A DNA stretch of 54,753 bases from Dehalococcoidia bacterium (GCA_030649945.1 JAUSFE010000023.1:1-54753), one strand, 5' to 3'. Shown: positions 31,560 to 40,815, counted from the stretch's first letter. The notes: generated from the letters alone by a model not told the origin. A program made the numbers and translations.

Positions 31560-31922
31560 TCAGACCAGCTTGCCCCCGACTGTAGAGAGGGCCACGAGAA
31601 AGATCAAGACAGCCAGGAACACGCCGAACAGGAACATGCTGGAGTACACGCGGTTATCGAACTTCAGGTGCATGAACCACAGGACCACCAGGCTGAACTT
31701 AAGCAGCGAGAGGCCGATGAGCAGGGCGACCAGCAGCCCGTGTGCCATGTCCAGGTAGTAGATGCCGACCTCTATCGCCGTGACGATGGCCAGGACGACG
31801 CCGATCTGCGCGTACTCCAGCGGCCCCGGATGCTTCTCCCGGTGGCCCGTGTCCGCTGCCGGCTCGGCGGGCCGTTCCGGCGCGCCCCGTTTCTTTCTCA
31901 GCTCTGAAAGCGTCATGGTCAC
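31560..31922 (-). CDS. ctaF: Cytochrome c oxidase subunit IV (CtaF-like)
   Basis: The 120-aa protein has three spans, with family signatures EYAQIGVVLAIVTAIEVGIY and LLKFSLVVLWFMHLKFD. It is the small fourth subunit of heme-copper oxidases. It follows subunit III by seven bases in the operon, and a REP palindrome lies at its stop. Confidence 0.9.
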   Translation of the reverse strand: MTMTLSELRKKRGAPERPAEPAADTGHREKHPGPLEYAQIGVVLAIVTAIEVGIYYLDMAHGLLVALLIGLSLLKFSLVVLWFMHLKFDNRVYSSMFLFGVFLAVLIFLVALSTVGGKLV

Positions 31923-31929
31923 TCCACCC

Positions 31930-32556
31930 CTACGGCTGGATCAGGTACACCAGTGTGAAGATCACGATCCAGACAACATCCACGAAGTGCCAGTATAGCC
32001 CCGCCAGCTCCACGTTCAGGCTATCCTTCTGCTGGATCCTCCCCTGGAAGGACATCGCCAGCAGCGACAGGAGGATGAGCACGCCGATGGTAACGTGCGC
32101 GCCGTGAAAGCCGGTGAGGACGAAGAACGTAGTGCCAAAGAGGTTGGAGCCCAGGCTCAGCCCTTCCCGGTGGAACACCGTGAACTCGTAGGCCTGCCCG
32201 CTCACGAAGAGCGTCCCCAGGAGGGCGGTGGTGAGCAGCCAGACCTGCATGCTGCGGCGGTTCCCGCGCTGGATGGCGGCCAGCGCCAGCACCATCGTCA
32301 CGCTGCTCATCAGCAGCACGAAGGCGCTCACAGACGTGAAGGGGATGTCGAAAAGCCCCTCGTAGTGGACACCGTTGAACACTCGATCGGACGGGAAAGG
32401 CGGGCCCAGGCTGCGGTCGCGGTAGAGCAGGTAGGCGGCGATGAGGGAGCCGAAGAAGAGGCACTCGGAGCCCAGGAAGAGCCACATGAGCAGCTTCCTG
32501 TTGTCCAGGCCGGTAGAGGTCTCCAGGTGTCCGCTGCCCGCGGCGGCGTGCTCCAT
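31930..32556 (-). CDS. ctaE: Cytochrome c oxidase subunit III
   Basis: The 208-aa protein has five hydrophobic spans and the subunit III features LLMWLFLGSECLFFGSLIAA, GTTFFVLTGFHGAHVTIGV and YWHFVDVVWIVIFTLVYL. It is the short five-helix form usual in Bacillus- and actinobacterial-type oxidases. It lies six bases after the subunit I stop and before subunit IV. Confidence 0.95.
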   Translation of the reverse strand: MEHAAAGSGHLETSTGLDNRKLLMWLFLGSECLFFGSLIAAYLLYRDRSLGPPFPSDRVFNGVHYEGLFDIPFTSVSAFVLLMSSVTMVLALAAIQRGNRRSMQVWLLTTALLGTLFVSGQAYEFTVFHREGLSLGSNLFGTTFFVLTGFHGAHVTIGVLILLSLLAMSFQGRIQQKDSLNVELAGLYWHFVDVVWIVIFTLVYLIQP

Positions 32557-32562
32557 GCGTCC

Positions 32563-34479
32563 CTACTCCTCCGTCGCCGGCTCCAGCGCCCAGCCGTAGA
32601 GCCCCACCAGCAGGACGGCCGCGCCCACGGCCAAGATGGCGTAGTCGTAGATGAGCCCGACCGCGATCAACGGGAAGCCGATGGCCGCGATGAGCGGGAA
32701 GTAGGAGGGCGAAGGCATGTGGATGCCGTGTCCGCCTTCGGCATGCTCGGGCTCCGGCGCCAGGGCGGCGCCGGCGGGGATGGGAACCGGCCGGCCCTGT
32801 GCGTCCTCCGTGTACTTGCGGTGCCAAAAGTCGTCCAGGGCGTGGACGCGCGGGATCTCCGCGAAGTTGTAGGGCGGGGGCGGCGATGGTATTGACCACT
32901 CCAGCGTGCGGCCGTCCCAGGGGTCGCTCCCGGCGCGATCGCCGCGCCTGGCGGTGATGGCCACGTTGATCATGAATACGAGTATTGAGAGGGCGATGGT
33001 GAAGGCGCCGACTGTAGACATCAGGTTCCAGAGGTCCCAGCCGTTGTCGCCCGAGTAGGTGTAAATGCGGCGCGGCATGCCCAGCAGGCCGCTGATGTGC
33101 ATGGGGAAGAACGTGAGGTTGAAGCCGATGAGCATGAGCCAGAAGTGCACCTGGCCCAGGGCATCGTTCAGCAGCTTGCCGCTGAACTTGGGGAACCAGT
33201 AGTAGATGCCGGCGAAGAGAGCAAACATGGCGCCGCCGAAGAGCACATAGTGCAAGTGAGCCACCACGTAGTACGTGTCCTGCTGCTGGTAGTCCGAAGG
33301 CACGATGGAGTGCGTGATGCCGCTGAGGCCGCCGATGGTGAACATGGCGATGAAGCCGGCGGCGAACATGAGCGGCGCCCGCAGGCTGATGGACCCGCCC
33401 CAGAGCGTGCCCAGCCAGCTGAAGATCTTTACGCCCGTGGGCACGCCGATGAGCATCGTAGAGATGCCGAACGCGGAGTTGGCGATAGTGCCCAGGCCCG
33501 TGGTGTACATGTGGTGCACCCAGACGCCCCAGCTCATGAAACCGATGGCCACGCCGGACAAGACCACGAACGGGTAGCCGAACAGCGGCTTCCGCGCAAA
33601 CGTGGGCAGCACCTCCGAGACGATGCCCATGGCCGGCAGGATCAGGATGTACACCTCCGGGTGGCCGAACAGCCAGAACATGTGCTGCCAGAGCAGGGGG
33701 GTGCCGCCGGCGGCCGGGTTGAAGAAGTTGGCGTTGAACAGCCGGTCGAACATCAACTCGAACAGCGCCACGGTGATCACCGGCATGGCGAAGATGATGA
33801 GGAAGGAGGTGACCAGCGTCATCCAGACGAAGAGCGGCATGCGCAGGAGGGTCATGCCCGGCGCGCGCATGTTGAGGATGGTGACGATGAAGTTGAAGCC
33901 GGAGGCCATGGAGGCGATGCCGAGAATCTGCAGCCCCATGGCCCAGAAATCGACGCCGTGGCCGGGAGAGAACTGCCGCGACGTCAACGTGGCGTACCCA
34001 AACCAGCCGGCGTCCGGAGCGCCGAGGCGCCCCTCGAAGATGTTGCCGGTAAAGAAGCTGGCGTTGAGGAAGATGCCGCCGGCCAGGAAGGTCCAGAAGC
34101 TGAAGGCGTTCAGGCGCGGGAAGGCAACGTCTCTGGCGCCGATCATTAGAGGCACCAGCAAGTTGAAGAAGGCGGCGCTCAGCGGCATCACCACCAGGAA
34201 GACCATGGTGGTGCCGTGCATCGTGAAGATGCGGCTGTACTGATCGGCATTGACGATGCTGCCGTTGGGCGTGGCGAGCTGCAGCCGGATTACCAGCGCC
34301 TCGATACCGCCGGCCAGAAAGAAGAAGAAGGCGGTGACGCCGTACATGATGCCGATGCGCTTGTGGTCAACGGTCGCGATCCAGCTCCAGATACCGTACT
34401 CAGTATCCGCCGCCTTGCGCGCCTGGCGCAGCGCTTCCCCTATGGCGTTTCCGCGTGCCGGTCCCGCAACGGTTGCCAT
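32563..34479 (-). CDS. ctaD: Cytochrome c oxidase subunit I
   Basis: This 638-aa catalytic subunit contains the heme-copper ligands and the cross-linked His-Tyr pair (WLFGHPEVYILILPAMG), the CuB histidines (WVHHMYTTGL) and the heme ligands in VAHLHYVLFGGAMFALFAGI. It reduces O2 to water and pumps protons. The C-terminus carries an added segment with two spans (YFPLIAAIGFPLIAVGLIYD...), as in many caa3-like oxidases. A TIR element separates it from subunit II upstream. Confidence 0.97.
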   Translation of the reverse strand: MATVAGPARGNAIGEALRQARKAADTEYGIWSWIATVDHKRIGIMYGVTAFFFFLAGGIEALVIRLQLATPNGSIVNADQYSRIFTMHGTTMVFLVVMPLSAAFFNLLVPLMIGARDVAFPRLNAFSFWTFLAGGIFLNASFFTGNIFEGRLGAPDAGWFGYATLTSRQFSPGHGVDFWAMGLQILGIASMASGFNFIVTILNMRAPGMTLLRMPLFVWMTLVTSFLIIFAMPVITVALFELMFDRLFNANFFNPAAGGTPLLWQHMFWLFGHPEVYILILPAMGIVSEVLPTFARKPLFGYPFVVLSGVAIGFMSWGVWVHHMYTTGLGTIANSAFGISTMLIGVPTGVKIFSWLGTLWGGSISLRAPLMFAAGFIAMFTIGGLSGITHSIVPSDYQQQDTYYVVAHLHYVLFGGAMFALFAGIYYWFPKFSGKLLNDALGQVHFWLMLIGFNLTFFPMHISGLLGMPRRIYTYSGDNGWDLWNLMSTVGAFTIALSILVFMINVAITARRGDRAGSDPWDGRTLEWSIPSPPPPYNFAEIPRVHALDDFWHRKYTEDAQGRPVPIPAGAALAPEPEHAEGGHGIHMPSPSYFPLIAAIGFPLIAVGLIYDYAILAVGAAVLLVGLYGWALEPATEE

Positions 34480-34510
34480 GGCTAACTCCCGCTAATCTCC
34501 ACAGCCGCTC

Positions 34511-34767
34511 CTAGCTGTAGTTCCCACACAGGTTGTTTACGACGAGATGAGTCTCGCAAGCGGTGCCTGGCCTTCCACCCTACCCCACCATTCCGCAATC
34601 GAGATGCCGTGCGTCCCACCCACCCGCCCGGGATGTTATCTGGGGGACACCCCCAGACCCCTGACAGGGGGCTCCGCCCCCTGTACCCCTCTGCTACGCA
34701 AGGAGTCAGGTTGGCGCGGCGCCGCTTAGCGGTATCTGTCAACAACGTCCGTGGGAACTGCACCTAG
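34511..34767. mobile_element. CTAG-bounded TIR element A (MITE-like)
   Basis: The 257-bp element is bounded by CTAG at 34511-34514 and 34764-34767. Inside these are about 25-bp inverted termini of the form TGYAGTTCCCAC...GTTGTT-AC. The core has GGGGGACACCCCC and GGGGGCTCCGCCCCC palindromes. No ORF is supported. The right CTAG holds the TAG stop of subunit II. Confidence 0.85.
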
Positions 34768-35525
34768 CCGCCCCCGCCGCGCTGTTCGTTCGCCCAGGCC
34801 TGGAAGTCTTCCTGGTTCTGGGCTATCAGAGTGAGCTTCATCCCCGCGTGCCCGCGGCCGCAGAACTCCGCGCACTGGCCGGAAAAGGAGCCGTCCTCGT
34901 CGGCCTTCAGCCACATCACGTTATCGCGGCCGGGGATGGCATCCAGCTTCCCGGCCAGCTTGGGCACCCAGAAGCTGTGGATGACGTCGCTCGCTCTTAT
35001 CGTCAGGCTGATCTCGCGGCCCGTCGGGACGTGCAGCTCGCCCAGGCTGGTGAGCGGCTGCCCGCGGTCGTCCAGGAGGTCCGCGTACTCGAACTGCCAG
35101 GCCCACTGGATGCCCGTGACGTTGACGTGAAAAGCGTCCGCGCGGGGCGGGCGTCCCAGGTCGTGGATGGCGGTCACCGTGGGGACGGCCAGCACCAGCA
35201 GGAGTAGCGCCGGGGCGATGGTCCAGGTCAGCTCCAGGGTAGTGTTGCCGTGAACCTGCTTGGGCAGCTCGTCCGGGCTGCGCCGGCGGAAGCGGAGGAG
35301 GGCGACGACCAGCACCACGCACACCAGGATGAGGATGGCGATGGCGGGCCACATCGCCATGTAGAAGAGGTCGCGCTGCCTGGCCGCCACCTCGCCGCGG
35401 GCGTCGAAGGTGTTCTGTGGGGTGTCCGTCTCGCAGCCGGCCAGGAGCAGCGCCAGCAGGCCCAGCACCAGCAGCGCGCTGAGTGCCCGGCTCAGGTGAA
35501 TCCGGCGGGCCCGCAGAAATCTCAT
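34764..35525 (-). CDS. ctaC: Cytochrome c oxidase subunit II
   Basis: The 253-aa protein has a lipoprotein-like signal (LLALLLAGCETDTP), two spans, and the periplasmic CuA domain with ligands in FWVPKLAGKLDAIPG and GQCAEFCGRGHAGMKL (Cys-x3-Cys, His and Met). It accepts electrons from cytochrome c or a cupredoxin. There is no fused cytochrome c domain. A TIR element abuts its TAG stop and separates it from subunit I, so distal expression may depend on read-through. Confidence 0.95.
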   Translation of the reverse strand: MRFLRARRIHLSRALSALLVLGLLALLLAGCETDTPQNTFDARGEVAARQRDLFYMAMWPAIAILILVCVVLVVALLRFRRRSPDELPKQVHGNTTLELTWTIAPALLLLVLAVPTVTAIHDLGRPPRADAFHVNVTGIQWAWQFEYADLLDDRGQPLTSLGELHVPTGREISLTIRASDVIHSFWVPKLAGKLDAIPGRDNVMWLKADEDGSFSGQCAEFCGRGHAGMKLTLIAQNQEDFQAWANEQRGGGG

Positions 35526-35614
35526 CTGTGCTTAGATCAACGGCCTGATGACAGACGCGAGTTGGTCACGGCAGGTATGATGTCGCAACGCGAGGCAGCA
35601 AGTCAACGCGTGCT

Positions 35615-36532
35615 TCATGCCGGCCACGGCCCGCCGGCCAGCCCGTCCGCCGCGATGGCGACGAACAGCAGGCCCAAGTAGACGATGGAGTAGCGGAAAA
35701 GCGCCGCGGACATCGCGGTGGCGGCGTCGCGCCAGAGGCGGAAGGCGTGGTACAGGAAACCGGCGCCCAGGACACAGGCGGAGGCCAGGTAGATGACGCC
35801 CGTTTCGCCCCAGGCGGCGAGCAGGAGCGTGAGCGTCACCAGGGCGAGGGAATACAGGAGGATCTGCCGGCTGGTCTCCCGGGGCCCGACGACGACGGGC
35901 AGCATGGGCACGCGCGCGCGCTCGTAGTCGCTGCTGTAGTTGATTGACAGCGCCCAGAAGTGCGGCGGCGTCCAGGCCGTGACGATGGCGAACATGAGGA
36001 GCGCCGTGACGCTGATCTCGCCGGTGACCGCCGCCCAGCCGATGACGGGAGGCAGCGCCCCGGCGGCGCCGCCGATGACGATATTGAGCGGCGTCGTGCG
36101 CTTGAGCAGGAGCGTGTAGACGACCACGTAGAAGGCGAAGGCGCCGATGGTGAGCGAGGCCGCCAGCCAGTTGGTGAACAGCTGCATGAAGGTGAAGCCG
36201 GCCGCGCCCATGAGGATGCCGAACACCGCCGCTTTCTCCGGCTCTATCTGTCCCGACGGCACCGGCCGCCGCCGCGTGCGCAGCATCAACTCATCGATGT
36301 CGCGGTCGAAGTACATGTTCATGGCGTTGGCGCCGCCGGCGACCACGGAGCCGCCGAGCACGGTGGCCAGGACCAGCCACAGCGAGGGCAGGCCGCCCTC
36401 GGCCAGGATCATCGCCGGGACCGTCGTGATCACCAGAAGCGCAACGATGCGCGGCTTCGTGAGGCGGACGTACGCCCAGAGCGTCTCGCGGACGTCGCGG
36501 GCTACTCTCGTGGTCGTGGATGCGGTCAGCAT
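35615..36532 (-). CDS. ctaB: Protoheme IX farnesyltransferase (heme O synthase)
   Basis: The 305-aa UbiA-family membrane protein has the two Asp-rich motifs for prenyl diphosphate: NAMNMYFDRDIDELMLRTR and the later YSSDYERARVPMLPVV. It attaches a farnesyl group to heme b to make heme O for subunit I. It starts one base after the ctaA stop. Confidence 0.96.
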   Translation of the reverse strand: MLTASTTTRVARDVRETLWAYVRLTKPRIVALLVITTVPAMILAEGGLPSLWLVLATVLGGSVVAGGANAMNMYFDRDIDELMLRTRRRPVPSGQIEPEKAAVFGILMGAAGFTFMQLFTNWLAASLTIGAFAFYVVVYTLLLKRTTPLNIVIGGAAGALPPVIGWAAVTGEISVTALLMFAIVTAWTPPHFWALSINYSSDYERARVPMLPVVVGPRETSRQILLYSLALVTLTLLLAAWGETGVIYLASACVLGAGFLYHAFRLWRDAATAMSAALFRYSIVYLGLLFVAIAADGLAGGPWPA

Positions 36533-36533
36533 G

Positions 36534-37502
36534 TCAAGCGGTGGCCCCGGCGGGCGTCAGATTACCCAGAAAACGCCACGCCATGCTGAACACTATCACG
36601 GCCCACAACGCTGACGCCAGCGCCAGGTGCACGATGCGCAGGGAGGTGGGCAGCTCCAGCCAGACGTTGGCGGCCCCCGCGAATACCTGCGCCACATAGA
36701 GCACAAAGGCGAAGGCTACGGCGGCGATCACCGTCCGGTCCCGCTCGTGGCGCAGCGTCCGCACGACCAGCGCCGCGAGGACGGCGCCGGCGAGCGCGGC
36801 CACGAGGCGGTGCGCGTAGTGGAGGTCCGCCAGGCGCCCGCCGGCGGAGACCAGCTTGTGGTTGAACAGCGGCCAGTCCGGGTATGCGAGGCCGGCGCCG
36901 GTCTGCGAGACATAGGCGCCGGTGATGATGAGCGCGAAGGTGGCCAGCGCCGTGGCGAGCGGCAGGAGGTAGTGGCGCAGCTCAGGCGGGCGCTTGCCGG
37001 CGGACGCGGCCCCGGCCGGCAAGCGAAAGGCCGCGGCCGCGACCAGGATGAGCGCGGCCAGCAGCGTCAGCGCCACCGAGAGGTGGAGGGCGACGACGGT
37101 GGCATTCGTCTCGGTGCCCACTGTGACGCCGCCCAGCAGGACCTGCACAGCCAGGAGCACGCCGGCCGCGACCCCCGCCCGGAAGACGAGCCGGTTGTCC
37201 CTGTGCTTCCGCCAGATGAGGAGGATGGTGGCCAAGATCAGCAGTCCGACGAGGGAGGCCAGCAGCCGGTGGGAGAACTCAATGAGGACGTTTGTCTCCA
37301 GCGGCGGGACCACGCGCCCGTGACACAGGGGCCAGTCCGGGCAGGCAGTGCCCGAACCGGTGGCGCGCACGGTGCCGCCGAGGACGATCAGGCTGTAAGT
37401 GCCGAGGACCGAAAGCAGCGCCAGGTAGCGGAACTCCAGGAGGGCGCGCAGCCGCCCGGACGGGCGCTCGCCTGCCGCCGGGAACGCCGTCGCCTTATGC
37501 AT
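36534..37502 (-). CDS. ctaA: Heme A synthase
   Basis: The 322-aa eight-span protein shows the two-fold CtaA pattern with His ligands in IEFSHRLLASLVGLL, LHLSVALTLLAAL, DLHYAHRLVAALAG and VHLALASALWA, and the signature GSGTACPDWPLCHG with a Cys. It converts heme O to heme A. It is the first gene of the minus-strand cta block (ctaA-B-C-D-E-F-G). Confidence 0.95.
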   Translation of the reverse strand: MHKATAFPAAGERPSGRLRALLEFRYLALLSVLGTYSLIVLGGTVRATGSGTACPDWPLCHGRVVPPLETNVLIEFSHRLLASLVGLLILATILLIWRKHRDNRLVFRAGVAAGVLLAVQVLLGGVTVGTETNATVVALHLSVALTLLAALILVAAAAFRLPAGAASAGKRPPELRHYLLPLATALATFALIITGAYVSQTGAGLAYPDWPLFNHKLVSAGGRLADLHYAHRLVAALAGAVLAALVVRTLRHERDRTVIAAVAFAFVLYVAQVFAGAANVWLELPTSLRIVHLALASALWAVIVFSMAWRFLGNLTPAGATA

Positions 37503-37591
37503 CGCCTAGCGCAAGCGGGCTGGGAGCAGCGCCGGGGCGGGCCGCAAAAAGGCATGGTGGCAGCAGGGTCACGGTCACAGGCGGAAAATCC

Positions 37592-37628
37592 TTGTAGCAA
37601 ATATCACAAATCGGAAAATCGGTGTCAA
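37592..37628 (-). promoter_or_regulatory. ctaA promoter with overlapping CRP/FNR-like site
   Basis: TTGACA (37623-37628) and GATATT (37600-37605) on the minus strand are 17 bp apart. TTGTGA-N6-CTACAA (37592-37609) overlaps the -10 and matches the palindrome before the cupredoxin fusion in its strong half. A CGGAAAATC direct repeat flanks the region. Confidence 0.5.
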
Positions 37629-37741
37629 GGAAGGGCGGCGGCAGACGCCGCGCTTTCACGGGTACCCGCGCTTGCTCTTCCCTGCGCTCTCCTGATACTT
37701 TCCTAACCAATAGGACAGCGAAGCATACACCGGGAGATCTA

Positions 37742-38383
37742 ATGGCCCAGGACAACCAGCAGCCGGACCCCAGCGCCGATAGCAACCCCGTGGACAGGGC
37801 GGCGGCGCACCTGCGCCGGTCTCTCCCGGCCAACCTGCTCCTCGCCCAGTTCGTGGGTCCCGCCCCGGCGCCCGGGCAGCCTACCGCCTATGTGCCGCCG
37901 ACGGCCGCCCTGCGCAGCGCCGCCCGCGAGACCATCCACGAGCGCGCCCTGGCGGACATCGCCCGCCTCCGCTTCGCCTTCCCCACCGAGAAGTACCGCG
38001 ACTACAAGACGTTTGTGAACCACCCGCGGCGGACGATGGGCGTGCTCCTGGCGGACGGCCGCGTGGCCTACCCGGACATTGTGGTAGTTCAGCATCCCGA
38101 GAACAACGCCAAGATCGTCGCCGAAGTGGAGACGAACGAGACGGTGCGGGAGGCGGTGGCCCGTTTCGAGTGGCTGCTCTATGCGGACCTGGCGCCGCTC
38201 TACCTGTACGTGCCTGTGGGCAAGGGCGGCGAAGCCCTGGACCTCTGCCGCGAGCTGAACATTCCCGTGGTGGGCATCCGCACCTGGCGCTACATCGCCG
38301 GCTACGAGGAGCCCGAGATAAACGACCACTACACCGTGCCCAGCGGCCCGGAAGACCTCCTGCCGCGGATCCTTCGGAGATAG
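37742..38383 (+). CDS. Hypothetical protein with PD-(D/E)XK-like core
   Basis: ATG 37742 follows GGGAGA and gives 213 aa, with no signal peptide. A strand pattern YPDIVVVQHPENNAKIVAEVET resembles the PD...ExE/ExK core of restriction-endonuclease-like folds, although the final residue is Thr instead of Lys. It is followed by DLAPLYLYVPVGKGGEALDL. It may be a pseudo-nuclease or binding protein. It is divergent from ctaA. The TAG stop is the first part of a TAGTGGG heptamer array. Confidence 0.5.
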   Translation: MAQDNQQPDPSADSNPVDRAAAHLRRSLPANLLLAQFVGPAPAPGQPTAYVPPTAALRSAARETIHERALADIARLRFAFPTEKYRDYKTFVNHPRRTMGVLLADGRVAYPDIVVVQHPENNAKIVAEVETNETVREAVARFEWLLYADLAPLYLYVPVGKGGEALDLCRELNIPVVGIRTWRYIAGYEEPEINDHYTVPSGPEDLLPRILRR

Positions 38384-38407
38384 TGGGTAGTGGGTAGTGG
38401 GTAGTGC
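38381..38407 (+). repeat. TAGTGGG heptamer array containing a stop codon
   Basis: Nearly four TAGTGGG units start with the TAG stop (38381-38383) of the preceding gene. Confidence 0.9.
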
Positions 38408-38423
38408 CCCACCCCGCTCCCGC

Positions 38424-39215
38424 CTAGTCCTCGATCTGCTCGACCTTTAGCCGCATCACGCCGGCGGGCACTGACACTTCCACCTCATCGCCCACCGTCC
38501 GGTCCAGCAGGGCCTTGCCTACGGGGGAGACGCTGGAGATCTTGCCGTCCGCCGCGTTGGCCTCCGTGGGGCCTACGATCGAGTAGCGCACCACCCTGTC
38601 GCTGCCCAGGTTGCGCACGTGGACGGCGCTGCCGACGCGCACGCGGCCGGACCGCTGCCCGGCCTCGACGACGACGGCCCGCTTGAGCATCTCCTCTATC
38701 TCCCGCAGCCGGGCCTCCAGGTGGCCCTGCTTGTTCTTGGCGGCGTCCAGCGGGGAGTTCTCGCGGAAGTCCTTGTCCAGCATCGCCGTGCGGATATCTT
38801 CCCGCACGAGGAGGCGCTGCTCCAGGAGGGTTTCGCGCTCCGCCGTCAGGGCGTCAATGCCCTCGCGCGTCAGCTCCACCATCGAAGGTTGAGGCGCGGA
38901 GGCGGCGCCAGCGGCGGATTTCGGGCTCTTGCGCACGCGCAGGTGGGGCGCGAAGTTAGAGTCCGTGAGCGCCTGCTTTTTCAGGTAGGCCAGGAAGCTG
39001 CGCACCTGGTCCGCCCGCTGGATCACATCGGGCGTGGCGGGGCCCAGCACGTCGGCATAGAGGGAGATGTCGTGTCCGCGGAGCTCAAGCAGGCGCCTGT
39101 CCCGGCCGTACCAGGCCACGAACCTGGTCACCTCCAGCATGGCGGCCTGGCGCGAAGGCCCGCGCAGGCTCTCAGCGAAGCGGGCGGCGGCCTCGGACAG
39201 GGTCACATCAGCCAT
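38424..39215 (-). CDS. GreA-like transcription elongation factor with N-terminal extension
   Basis: The 263-aa protein ends with a GreA/GreB module: an antiparallel coiled coil (about residues 110-180, tip DKDFRENSPLDAAK with the acidic residues needed for transcript cleavage) and an FKBP-like domain (SIVGPTEANAADGKISSVSPVGKALL). The first 100 residues form a helical domain (VTRFVAWYGRDRRLLELRG, QVRSFLAYLKK) that resembles the SAM-like core-binding domain of tyrosine recombinases. It is probably an RNA polymerase cleavage factor; the extension's role is unknown. Single gene. Confidence 0.85.
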   Translation of the reverse strand: MADVTLSEAAARFAESLRGPSRQAAMLEVTRFVAWYGRDRRLLELRGHDISLYADVLGPATPDVIQRADQVRSFLAYLKKQALTDSNFAPHLRVRKSPKSAAGAASAPQPSMVELTREGIDALTAERETLLEQRLLVREDIRTAMLDKDFRENSPLDAAKNKQGHLEARLREIEEMLKRAVVVEAGQRSGRVRVGSAVHVRNLGSDRVVRYSIVGPTEANAADGKISSVSPVGKALLDRTVGDEVEVSVPAGVMRLKVEQIED

Positions 39216-39278
39216 GGTGGGGAGATAATTCTATGACCCGCGGAAAGCTGGTGTCAACGAGACGAAGGGGGCCGGCGT

Positions 39279-40247
39279 CTATTGCGCGGGCGTCGCCAGG
39301 GGGTCGATGTTGGCCGGCGCCGGCAGGGGGATGGAGTCGTTTGGGCCCACGCTGCGGGCTTCCGGCGTCGGCGCGGACGCTTCCGCCGGGGTCGCCGCGG
39401 GAGTGGGCGAGGGGGCCGGCGAAGGCGCCGGGGTCGCGGCCGGCGTGGGCGTCACGGCGGGCGTTTCGGTCGCGGCGGGGGTGGGTCCGGCCGGTTCCGT
39501 GACAGCCGGCGGCGTGAACTCCGTAGCGCCGACCTTGCCGGCCAGATCGCGCGTCGCGATGTAGGCGTCGCGCACCTCCGGGGTCTGGTCCTCGAGCGGC
39601 TTTCCTGCTGCGATCGCATTAAGGATGTCGAAAGTATCCTGCACCGTCTCCTTCAGTTCGGCGCGCGAGGCATCGTCCAGGCTGGAGGAGCCGAGTTGCG
39701 AGACGATCTCAGTGATCCTCACGAGTTCCGAGGTCTCCACGGCGCCGCCCTGGCTGACGCGCTGCTTGAGGGCGCCGACCTGGGCGCTGAGGCTGCTGAC
39801 CAGGGGAGCCGTCTGCACCGCCGTGGGGACGGGGGTCTGCTTGAGGGCCAGCCCGTCGCCACCGCCGCCACCGCCGCCGTTCGAGAGGACGACGCCCGTA
39901 ACGAGGACGACGCCGAGCGCAGCCGCGACCGCGCCGCCCAGGAAGCCCCAGTGGCGCTTGCCCCAGGAGGCGGCTAACGTCTGCTGCTGCAGGTTGCGTG
40001 TGAGCACGCGGGCGGACGCGCGGGTGCGGGCGGCCGCCAGGAAGCGCAGGAGGCCGCGTTCCTGCAGGTGAGCGGGCAGGGAGTAGTCCTGGAAGTTATC
40101 GGCGACGGAGGCCGCCGTCAGGAGCAGCGGCGCCAGGCGATCGGCCAGGCTGGGATACTGGGACAGGCTTTCCTCTATGCTGCGCCGTCCCTCGAAGTAC
40201 GCCGTCAGGCACTCTTCCAGTATCTCCTCAAGCCTTTTCCGTTTCAT
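39279..40247 (-). CDS. Membrane anti-sigma-like protein
   Basis: The 322-aa protein has a cytosolic N-terminus (LEEILEECLTAYFEGRRSIE, similar to DUF5667-type and other sigma-linked proteins), one span near residue 110 (FLGGAVAAALGVVLVTGVVL), a Gly run, a helical extracellular domain and a Pro/Thr/Ala tail. It overlaps the ECF sigma gene by 20 bp. An anti-sigma role is inferred from context; no zinc-binding HxxxCxxC is seen. Confidence 0.65.
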   Translation of the reverse strand: MKRKRLEEILEECLTAYFEGRRSIEESLSQYPSLADRLAPLLLTAASVADNFQDYSLPAHLQERGLLRFLAAARTRASARVLTRNLQQQTLAASWGKRHWGFLGGAVAAALGVVLVTGVVLSNGGGGGGGDGLALKQTPVPTAVQTAPLVSSLSAQVGALKQRVSQGGAVETSELVRITEIVSQLGSSSLDDASRAELKETVQDTFDILNAIAAGKPLEDQTPEVRDAYIATRDLAGKVGATEFTPPAVTEPAGPTPAATETPAVTPTPAATPAPSPAPSPTPAATPAEASAPTPEARSVGPNDSIPLPAPANIDPLATPAQ

Positions 40248-40815
40248 AAACCTTAGTCCGCTTCTTCTGCCCCAGCATCTCTCTTAGTTTTGCGATTGCC
40301 TTGTGCTGTATTACCTTGACGTTCCCCTCACCCTTGCCCATGGCCCTGGCAGTCTCCGCCACCGAGAGCCCGGCGGCGAAGCGGAGCGAGATCACCTGTC
40401 TCTGCGCATCCGGGAGCTTTTGCGCGGCTGCCATGACCTCGTTCAGCGCCATCCGGGTCTCCACCAACTCCTCCGGCCCCGCCGTGTTCACAGCCAGGCC
40501 TTCGGTCAGCGGCGCCGAACGACCGCGCGCCGTCTCCTTCCGCCGCTGGCTGATCACCGCGTTGTGCGCGATCCTGAACAGCCAGGCTGAGAAAGGTGCC
40601 TCACGCCACTGGAAGCGCTCTATCGCCTCCAGGACACGCATGAAGACCTCCTCGGCCAGATCCTCGGCGTCATATTGGTTGCCCGTACGGGCAAGTATGT
40701 AACGGTACACCCGGGGAAAATAGAGCGTATACAGCTCTGACAACGCGGCTACGTCACCTACCCGAGCGGCGTCTACAATGAGACGCTCGCCGTGAGCGTC
40801 GCCGTTAGGGCTCAC
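40228..40815 (-). CDS. ECF RNA polymerase sigma factor
   Basis: The 195-aa protein has region 2 (YFPRVYRYILARTGNQYDAE, DLAEEVFMRVLEAIERFQW, APFSAWLFRIAHNAVISQRR) and region 4 (LPDAQRQVISLRFAAGLSVA, ETARAMGKGEGNVKVIQHKA), separated by a short linker. It directs RNA polymerase to a regulon not identifiable here. Translation overlap with the anti-sigma-like gene suggests a cognate pair. Confidence 0.95.
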   Translation of the reverse strand: MSPNGDAHGERLIVDAARVGDVAALSELYTLYFPRVYRYILARTGNQYDAEDLAEEVFMRVLEAIERFQWREAPFSAWLFRIAHNAVISQRRKETARGRSAPLTEGLAVNTAGPEELVETRMALNEVMAAAQKLPDAQRQVISLRFAAGLSVAETARAMGKGEGNVKVIQHKAIAKLREMLGQKKRTKVYETEKA

